From the NCBI GenBank assembly GCA_030628905.1, contig DAOVQB010000147.1, positions 1 through 11,191 on the forward strand: a stretch of 11,191 bases of DNA, written 5' to 3'. The position numbers and the translations under genes are program-made. The stretch comes from DAOVQB01 sp023128935. GTDB lineage: Bacteria > Eisenbacteria > RBG-16-71-46 > CAIMUX01 > WJJG01. The notes under the pieces were generated by a model. The model did not search any database and was not told the origin of the DNA. It was given only the letters and a program-made list of their open reading frames with translations. How positions within the stretch are numbered: position 1 is the first letter of the stretch; every line of letters starts with the position of its first letter. Positions 1 to 5,606 of this stretch are shown here, one piece after another.

Positions 1-1065
1 GCTCCGACGTTCATCCACGTCAACGGGACAACGTCGACGATTCGCAGGTGGGCACCGGCGTCGATCTCCGAACAGGTTCGCACACTCCGTCGAGCAGTGA
101 AAGAGAAAGCCGAGGCCGTCGTCATCGAATGCATGGCCGTGCGCCCCGACCTCCAGCGCGTCACTGAGAAGCGCATTGTCCGCTCCACCATCGGCGTCAT
201 CACCAATATCCGCCCCGATCACCTGGAAGTCATGGGGCCGCGACTCGAGGACGTGGCCATCGCGTTGAGCAGCACAACGCCACGCGGAGGCAAGCTCTTC
301 AGCACAGAAGTCCGGTTTGAAGCTTTCCTGCGTCAGGTGGCTGACCGCCGTGGCACCAGCCTTCACCTTGTGACGCGTGATACAGAACCGAGCCAAGATG
401 AGATGGAGACCTTTACCTACGTTGAGATCCCTGAGAATGTGGCGCTGTCCCTAGCGGTGTGCAAGGAGCTTGGCGTGGATCGCGACACGGCTCTGCGGGG
501 TATGTATAAGTCCGTACCGGACATCGGCGCGACAACACGGATGCGTTTTCACCGCGAGGGTAAGCAGCTCAACTTCGTCAACGTATTTGCAGCCAACGAT
601 CGCGAGTCGATTGTCATGCTCTGGCGACTCCTGGGCCTCAACAATCCGGAAGAAGGGCAGGAAGTGGGCGTCCTGATCAACAACAGAGGGGACAGGATGC
701 GCCGTGCCCGGGATATGGCCGAGATCATTGCCAAGGAAATGACCGCTGATTGGTATATCGCGGCCGGAGATCAGGCATCGACGTTTATTGATATGTCGGT
801 GCGCCTTGGCGTTCCGCGCAAGAAGATGGTGAATATGGGCAGGAAGCAACCGGCAGAGGTTCTCAATAGAATGTTCGAACTCACGCGGAAGGACAGTACC
901 GTCATTGGGATAGGAAATATCGGTGGCTTCGGCCTCCCATTCGTGGGTCTCTTGGAGCAGGAGCAGCTTCGGGAAGCAGCGGCGAATGATGGAGAACGAG
1001 AACCTTTGGGAAAGGGAGATCCATCTCCCGGAGAAAGGCTGGCTTCGGAGCGAACCGGGCCCTAG
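1..1065 (+). CDS. pgsB: Poly-gamma-glutamate synthetase PgsB/CapB, 5'-truncated by window edge
   Basis: Catalytic subunit of PGA polymerase. The Mur-ligase-like family joins glutamates through gamma-amide bonds using ATP at the inner face of the cytoplasmic membrane, together with PgsC. The frame is open from base 1 and 354 codons are visible. The family's N-terminal membrane segment and ATP-binding P-loop must lie upstream of the window. Family-like stretches are IRRWAPASISEQ (bases about 40-75), VVIECMAVRPDLQ (about 118-156), ITNIRPDHLEVMG (about 199-237), NNRGDRMRRARDM (about 682-717) and IGNIGGFGLPFVG near the end. These match the PgsB pattern of 'ECMA.QPELQ', 'TN...DH.DVMG' and a Gly-rich C-terminus. 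The last 20 or so residues are charged and look like a lineage-specific tail. An internal ATG at 97 opens a shorter frame, but family homology begins before it. pgsC follows after 17 bp, so the two are almost certainly co-transcribed. The assignment is secure, although the catalytic P-loop cannot be inspected. Confidence 0.93.
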   Translation, partial: APTFIHVNGTTSTIRRWAPASISEQVRTLRRAVKEKAEAVVIECMAVRPDLQRVTEKRIVRSTIGVITNIRPDHLEVMGPRLEDVAIALSSTTPRGGKLFSTEVRFEAFLRQVADRRGTSLHLVTRDTEPSQDEMETFTYVEIPENVALSLAVCKELGVDRDTALRGMYKSVPDIGATTRMRFHREGKQLNFVNVFAANDRESIVMLWRLLGLNNPEEGQEVGVLINNRGDRMRRARDMAEIIAKEMTADWYIAAGDQASTFIDMSVRLGVPRKKMVNMGRKQPAEVLNRMFELTRKDSTVIGIGNIGGFGLPFVGLLEQEQLREAAANDGEREPLGKGDPSPGERLASERTGP

Positions 1066-1082
1066 GACCCAGGGGAGAAACC

Positions 1083-1544
1083 ATGATCTATGAGGCAATA
1101 GGATTGGGGCTGATCACCAGTCTGCTGTTTTCCGAGGCCTTGGGGTTGACTGCGGGAGGACTGATCGTTCCCGGGTACATCGCGCTCTATCTTGATAACC
1201 CCATGCGTATCATCGGAACATTGCTGGCGGGTATTGTGACGATGGTGATCGTCCGGGCTATCGGCCGTATCATACTTCTCTATGGAAGACGCACGATGGT
1301 CTTCTGCGTCATCGTGGGGTTCCTGGTTGGATACAGCACGCGCTTCCTTCTCATCGTCGACACAGGTGTGCAGGCGTCCTTGATCCAAGCGATTGGATAC
1401 ATCATCCCCGGCCTTATCGCCTATTGGATGGTGCGCCAAGGGGTGGTTGAAACAATCTGCACACTTCTCATGTCGTCAATCATAGTCCGCCTGGTGCTCA
1501 TCCTCGTTCACGGCGGTAATATGATCAGTCCTTCGGGCATATAG
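1083..1544 (+). CDS. pgsC: Poly-gamma-glutamate biosynthesis membrane protein PgsC/CapC
   Basis: Small integral membrane partner of PgsB, needed for PGA synthesis and probably for passing the chain through the inner membrane. The protein has 153 residues; the family is about 150. It is almost wholly hydrophobic, with about five membrane segments (roughly residues 5-22, 24-38, 42-62, 72-92 and 124-143). Family signatures are VPGY at 29-32, LYGRR at 66-70, IIPGLIA at 107-113 and RQG at 118-120. The ATG start is supported by an AGGGGAG-type ribosome binding site at 1071-1077. It sits 17 bp after pgsB and 22 bp before pgsW, in one operon. Nothing is truncated. Confidence 0.95.
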   Translation: MIYEAIGLGLITSLLFSEALGLTAGGLIVPGYIALYLDNPMRIIGTLLAGIVTMVIVRAIGRIILLYGRRTMVFCVIVGFLVGYSTRFLLIVDTGVQASLIQAIGYIIPGLIAYWMVRQGVVETICTLLMSSIIVRLVLILVHGGNMISPSGI

Positions 1545-1553
1545 AATCCGAGA

Positions 1554-1559
1554 GAGGAG
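1554..1559 (+). promoter_or_regulatory. Ribosome binding site for pgsW
   Basis: GAGGAG lies 7 nt before a GTG at 1567. It fixes this non-ATG start for pgsW, which gives a short charged N-terminus directly before the first membrane segment. Confidence 0.7.
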
Positions 1560-1566
1560 ATCGCGA

Positions 1567-2688
1567 GTGGCATACGGGATCGACGTCAAGAAGAAGATCA
1601 TGATCGCCATTCTGGCCGTGGCAGCGATCGGCGCCGAGGTGATCCTCGAGGGGACCAAGATCCAGAAGGAGGGACGGTACTACGAACTCAAGAGCGAGGC
1701 GACCACGCTTGCAGCCCAAGGTTTCGAGGTACTGCGAAAGTACCGCCTGACCGAATCTGCGGTGCTGGACCTCGTCAACGACCCGGCCGGCACGGGGCTC
1801 ATTGGTCCCGAGCATAGTCTGATCACGAATGCCCGCGGGGTCCTGACGGCGAAGCTCACCAGCCTCAATCCCAACTTCGCCGCCATCATTGTCGAGTACT
1901 TCGGGGATGCTGGCCTCAAGAATGGCGATGCTGTGGGCCTGGGGGCGAGCGGGTCATTCCCGGGAGTGAACATCTGCGTCTATGCCGCGATGCAGGCGAT
2001 GGGGCTGCATCCGATCCCGATCACCTCCGTAGGCGCGTCCAACTGGGGTGCGAACGACCCAGCCTTCACCTGGCTAGATATGGAGCGTGTTCTCGAGGAG
2101 GAGGGTGTCTTCCAGTTCCACTCCGCTGCGGCTTCTCCGGGTGGAACGAACGACATGGGCCGAGGGCTCAGCCCAGAGGGCAGGCGGCTCATCTGGGAAG
2201 CGATTGATCGCAACCACATTCAGACCCTAAGCAGCGATAATATCGAGGAGAGCATCGCGAAGCGGATGCAGATCTACGAGTCAGAGGCAGGGGAAAAGGG
2301 GATCAAGGCCTACGTGAACATCGGCGGTGGTATAGCCAGCCTCGGATCCGCCCAGAACCGGGCTCTCATCCCAACGGGGCTTTCCACCGACCTGGGGCTG
2401 CGGAATTTCCCCCGGAAGGGCGTCATCATCCAGATGGCCTTGAGCGGTGTTCCGGTGATCCACTTAAACCAAATCAGCGATATCGCACTAAGTCATGGGT
2501 TGCCGGTAGCTCCTGAGTACATGCCTGAGGTTGGAGAAGGGGAGATATTTTCCAAGGAAGCGTACAATATCTGGGTTACAGCGGGCCTTCTCGTTGCCTA
2601 CCTAATCCTCACGTTCGCGTTCATCACTCCCGGTTTCCGAAGACGCATTCTGGGCCAGAAAAGTCCTAGCCCGAGCGCAGCAGGCTGA
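1567..2688 (+). CDS. pgsW: Poly-gamma-glutamate system protein PgsW
   Basis: Membrane-anchored protein of the PgsW type that accompanies pgsB and pgsC in some PGA loci; its biochemical role is not established to my knowledge. The 373 residues start at GTG. There is one membrane segment near the N-terminus (about 10-27) and another near the C-terminus (about 335-353), followed by a basic tail FRRRILGQK. This predicts both ends in the cytoplasm and a central domain of about 300 residues outside. Glycine-rich motifs in that domain are GASGSFPG (126-133), NWGAND (159-164), GGTNDMGRG (192-200) and VNIGGG (250-255). The SGSFPG context could be a nucleophile-type turn or a ligand loop; which one is not visible from sequence. 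The position directly after pgsC, where pgsA often sits in Gram-positive loci, suggests it replaces or supplements PgsA in export. The family call rests on context and remembered family features, so the role remains inferred. Confidence 0.82.
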   Translation: MAYGIDVKKKIMIAILAVAAIGAEVILEGTKIQKEGRYYELKSEATTLAAQGFEVLRKYRLTESAVLDLVNDPAGTGLIGPEHSLITNARGVLTAKLTSLNPNFAAIIVEYFGDAGLKNGDAVGLGASGSFPGVNICVYAAMQAMGLHPIPITSVGASNWGANDPAFTWLDMERVLEEEGVFQFHSAAASPGGTNDMGRGLSPEGRRLIWEAIDRNHIQTLSSDNIEESIAKRMQIYESEAGEKGIKAYVNIGGGIASLGSAQNRALIPTGLSTDLGLRNFPRKGVIIQMALSGVPVIHLNQISDIALSHGLPVAPEYMPEVGEGEIFSKEAYNIWVTAGLLVAYLILTFAFITPGFRRRILGQKSPSPSAAG

Positions 2689-2892
2689 TTGCCTCCTTAT
2701 GTGTAAGGCAGGAACGCTTGGAGGCTCGTGGCTCATGGCTGATGGCTGGCATATAAGCCTGATGGGCCGATGACCGGTAAGGCCGTGAGGATGACCGGCT
2801 CGTATTTGGTCGAGGCTACGAGATGGCGGTTGTGAGGATGACCGGCTCGTATTTGGTCGAGGCTACGAGATGGCGGTTATGGAGGCATCTGA
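2689..2892 (+). promoter_or_regulatory. Gap between pgsW and the downstream envelope genes
   Basis: This 204-bp gap is the largest break in the + strand gene run. The first part holds a weak inverted repeat: gcctcc at 2691-2696 faces ggaggc at 2720-2725, with a 23-nt loop and no T-tract, so it is not a convincing terminator. The second part holds the perfect 47-bp tandem repeat described separately. GGAGG at 2881-2885 is the ribosome binding site of the next gene. I see no clear -35/-10 pair, so it remains open whether the downstream genes share the pgs transcript or have their own promoter. Confidence 0.45.
2785..2878. repeat. Perfect 47-bp tandem duplication with internal dyad
   Basis: Bases 2785-2831 and 2832-2878 are identical 47-bp units in direct tandem, beginning gtgaggatgaccggctc. 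Each unit contains the inverted repeat ctcgta/tacgag with a 12-nt spacer (2799-2804 with 2817-2822, and 2846-2851 with 2864-2869). The array ends 14 bp before the ATG of the next gene. It may be a duplicated operator or a pair of leader hairpins, or just a recent replication-slippage event. The sequence alone does not decide. Confidence 0.95.
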
Positions 2893-3867
2893 ATGAAGGC
2901 GCGCGTTGAGAAAAGCCAGCACAGGGGCCCCGCCCGCTTCGGACTACCGTTTTCATTTCTCCTAACCGCGCTGCTAATCCTCCTGCTCAGCGCTGAGCAG
3001 GCCATGGCCACAACCCGGTGGTCTTCCTTCCGTCCCAAGAAAGCGGCTGGCAAGGTCTGCGTCCACGTTGGCGGTAAAGATGTCTCCTACTACAAGCTTG
3101 ATCACAAGACCCCCCTACAGTTCACGGCTCATGGCCCCAACAAGATCCGGCTCATCACTCGCCAACTGCCTGTCGGGGAGCGTGCAAGAAAGCGCACTTA
3201 TACACTTCGTGTGGTCCGGGACGGAAAGGAAATCCTCAAGAAAATGATCACAGCCAATCCGAGCACCACCGCAATCCTCTGCGACAAGGTCGGGCAGGCT
3301 GTGGGAGTCGGAAAGAAGAGCTACGTCACGGTCCCAAAGGGAAAACATCTTTTCCAGATCTATATTGAAGAGAAGGGTAGTCCGGTTGCAGTGCGAATCT
3401 TCAAGCGAAAGAAGATCAGGGAAATCACTCTTCTCAGCTTCACCCCTGACGAGTACAAACGGGTCTGCACGCTGGTGATGTCGAATGGTAAGGAATATCC
3501 TCACTACCACTTCACACGATCACAGCCTATGCGATTTCAGATATACGGTCCGACGACGCTCACGATCTGGACGCGCGTAGATTTCGTCAAGACAATGATG
3601 ACTAGTACATCCTACGGGCTGGAGGTTCTCCGGAACGGTGAATCCCGCAAGATCGTCCATTACGACAACATCAGGAAGCTAACCACGGCGACATACAAGG
3701 AAGAGGAGTGCCGGGAGATTGTTCCGGGAGAGAGAAAGAAGATCACGATCGAGGTCCCAAAGGGAACCTGGTCCTATGAGATCCGTCCCACCCAGCCCGG
3801 GCCAGAGGAGGTCGCAGCCAGGATTCTAATTCCAAAGAAGGATGTCATTAGCAGCCAGGGCAAGTAA
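2893..3867 (+). CDS. Secreted protein with two copies of an unrecognised domain
   Basis: I do not recognise the family. The 324 residues start at ATG with GGAGG 7 nt upstream. A signal peptide is clear: basic N-terminus, hydrophobic run at about 20-33, and an A-M-A site at 37-39 that predicts cleavage before Thr40. The mature part is an internal duplication. Copy 1 spans about 55-173 and copy 2 about 191-316. Each has, in order, a VC start, a P(L/M).F..(H/Y)GP segment followed by a run ending TR, a Y.L.V.R(D/N)G strand pair, and a (V/I).VPKG turn followed by a final strand. The copies align over their whole length but are diverged. The pattern suggests beta-sandwich domains in the periplasm or at the cell surface, rich in Lys and Arg, which would suit binding of an anionic polymer such as PGA. 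That binding role is inference from charge and context. The next gene begins 32 bp later and appears to carry a third copy. Confidence 0.85.
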   Translation: MKARVEKSQHRGPARFGLPFSFLLTALLILLLSAEQAMATTRWSSFRPKKAAGKVCVHVGGKDVSYYKLDHKTPLQFTAHGPNKIRLITRQLPVGERARKRTYTLRVVRDGKEILKKMITANPSTTAILCDKVGQAVGVGKKSYVTVPKGKHLFQIYIEEKGSPVAVRIFKRKKIREITLLSFTPDEYKRVCTLVMSNGKEYPHYHFTRSQPMRFQIYGPTTLTIWTRVDFVKTMMTSTSYGLEVLRNGESRKIVHYDNIRKLTTATYKEEECREIVPGERKKITIEVPKGTWSYEIRPTQPGPEEVAARILIPKKDVISSQGK

Positions 3868-3889
3868 GCAACGAGACTGACGGAAAGGC

Positions 3890-3894
3890 GGAGG
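3890..3894 (+). promoter_or_regulatory. Ribosome binding site deciding a TTG start
   Basis: GGAGG lies 5 nt before TTG at 3900. No ATG is present in the frame close to it. Starting at the TTG gives a complete signal peptide, so this site supports the rare start codon. Confidence 0.65.
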
Positions 3895-3899
3895 ACAGC

Positions 3900-5582
3900 T
3901 TGACAGCGCTGCGGTTGGTGCCAGGGTGGGTGATCCTCTTTCTCGCCGTCATTTGTATTGAGGCGCAGGCCGATTCCTTCCGGGTTCTCGCGCCTGAGCT
4001 CCCCACACTCGAGCTGGATGTACCGCTTCCGGACACTACCGGACTGGAACTGCCGGCCCGAGTGGGCATCGGCAAGGACGGGGCTTTCAAACAGTACACT
4101 CGCATTGACCGGGGCTGCTCCCTCAAGGTTTGTGGGCCCGGCACACTGCGCTTCTTCGTTCGAGCCCACGTGCCGCCCGATGACTCTCCACCCGATACAG
4201 TTGTCGTATCCCTCAGCGGCCTTTCCGGCTTTCCGGAGCAATCTTGGACTGTAAGGGTCTCACCATCGCGAACCTCACAATACGAGGGCGGGTTGCCTGG
4301 TACACCGACGGGAGGCAAGAAGATCACCCTCGCCATTCCGGGTGGGCTCCATGAGATCACGGTCGTGGGCCAGAGTAACACCGGCGGCGTGGTATACGGC
4401 ATCTTCTACTACAATGGCCCCCCGATGCCTGAGCCCACAACTAGCACCGAGAAGCCCCAGCCCTCCACAAGGTGGAGGATCGGAAGCAACTTCACGCTCG
4501 GCGTCGTCTACGATGACAACATCTGCCGCTACTCGGATGACACGCTGGAGCTGTTTCAGAGCAACCAAAGGTCCGAGAAATTCGCCATCACGAACAGAGA
4601 GGATGTGATCTTCAATTCCAAGTTCCAGGTTGAATTCTATCGGCCGCTTATTTTTGGCAAGAAGACAGCCCTCCGGTTTCGCTACCAGCGTTGGGACTAT
4701 GAGGAGAACCACATCAAGGCCAACGGCGAGTACAATGTGCGCCTGCGACAGACTGTCCGGCGCTATGATTATCTAGAGGCGTCCTACACCTACGCTCCAG
4801 ACAGCTATATCAAGGAACTCTCCGACCGGCCACCATTCACGCCGAGGAGTGTGCCGCGGGCGTACTTGCACTTTGAGATTACGCGAAACGCGTTCGTGCT
4901 TGGCTACCGATACAGGGCGAACAGGTGGCTTTCCATGAAGCTCTTTGGCGGCCGGACGCTGAGATTCTACAATCGACCGTTTCTCGAGAATGATCTCTGG
5001 GAGTGGAATGGGAGGATTGAAACAGACCTCAAGTACGGGCGGTTCACGACTGGCCTAAGGTACGCCTATGCGGACGTCAAAGCTCGTGGTTATGACTCGG
5101 TTGGCGAGACGCTTGAGAACTCCGACAACGACGGCGACGGATCCTACGAGAAGGATACCTATCGCATGCGGATAACCTACCGTCCAAAGAAAAGGCCCTA
5201 TCGCCCCCGGGCAGACGGGAGTGCATTCCTGCAACAGGTTACCGGTCTGTTCATGACCCTGGGGTCTTGGATCGATCGGGGTTTGGTGGAGATCAAAACA
5301 GCCTCCATCTATGCACAGTACAAGCATGATCGTCAGTTCTACACGAGCAAGAAGCCCCTGGATGTGGATCCACTCCATGTGGGACGCTTGGATAAATCGC
5401 ATCAGATCCAGGCGCTCTGGGCATCCCAGGCAGTCTGGAATGGGATCAAACTGGAAACAGCCATCCGCTACACGGTTCGGACGGCCGATAGCCCGGGAGG
5501 GCTTGTAGGCGAGGACCCATCTGAGGAGAAGGACTACACAGGGACCCGGTGCTGGATCTCGGCCAGCCGGCCCCTGTGGTAG
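3900..5582 (+). CDS. Putative outer-membrane beta-barrel with N-terminal shared domain
   Basis: I recognise no named family. The 560 residues start at TTG. A signal peptide at 1-24 ends in A-Q-A before Asp25. Residues about 62-172 resemble the domain duplicated in the preceding gene: LKVCGPGTLRFFVR matches its GP...TR segment, and KKITLAIPGGLHEITVVG matches its VPKG segment. A Pro/Thr-rich linker (about 173-190) leads to a region of about 370 residues rich in alternating polar and hydrophobic stretches with many Tyr, Trp and Arg (for example 192-208, 254-268, 280-298, 319-341, 373-392, 418-428, 463-480 and 514-527). I estimate 14-18 strands. The protein ends in Leu-Trp, and a terminal aromatic residue is the known BAM recognition signal of outer-membrane barrels. 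An Asp/Gly-rich stretch (SDNDGDGS, 408-415) looks like an exposed, possibly calcium-binding loop. A role as outer-membrane channel or anchor for PGA is inference from neighbours; a structural surface barrel is an alternative. Confidence 0.8.
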   Translation: MTALRLVPGWVILFLAVICIEAQADSFRVLAPELPTLELDVPLPDTTGLELPARVGIGKDGAFKQYTRIDRGCSLKVCGPGTLRFFVRAHVPPDDSPPDTVVVSLSGLSGFPEQSWTVRVSPSRTSQYEGGLPGTPTGGKKITLAIPGGLHEITVVGQSNTGGVVYGIFYYNGPPMPEPTTSTEKPQPSTRWRIGSNFTLGVVYDDNICRYSDDTLELFQSNQRSEKFAITNREDVIFNSKFQVEFYRPLIFGKKTALRFRYQRWDYEENHIKANGEYNVRLRQTVRRYDYLEASYTYAPDSYIKELSDRPPFTPRSVPRAYLHFEITRNAFVLGYRYRANRWLSMKLFGGRTLRFYNRPFLENDLWEWNGRIETDLKYGRFTTGLRYAYADVKARGYDSVGETLENSDNDGDGSYEKDTYRMRITYRPKKRPYRPRADGSAFLQQVTGLFMTLGSWIDRGLVEIKTASIYAQYKHDRQFYTSKKPLDVDPLHVGRLDKSHQIQALWASQAVWNGIKLETAIRYTVRTADSPGGLVGEDPSEEKDYTGTRCWISASRPLW

Positions 5583-5593
5583 AGGGAAGGCAG

Positions 5594-5600
5594 AAGGAGG
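5594..5600 (+). promoter_or_regulatory. Ribosome binding site deciding a GTG start
   Basis: AAGGAGG lies 6 nt before GTG at 5607. This supports the start that yields a complete lipoprotein-like signal peptide. Confidence 0.75.
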
Positions 5601-5606
5601 AGTTGC

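Noticed and set aside
451..1098. A 215-codon open frame on the - strand opposite pgsB
   Set aside because: pgsB homology runs through the whole stretch on the + strand; the antisense product has no domain and would run into the pgsC start.
2691..2725. Transcription terminator after pgsW
   Set aside because: The stem is only 6 bp with a 23-nt loop and no T-tract follows, so it does not look like an intrinsic terminator.
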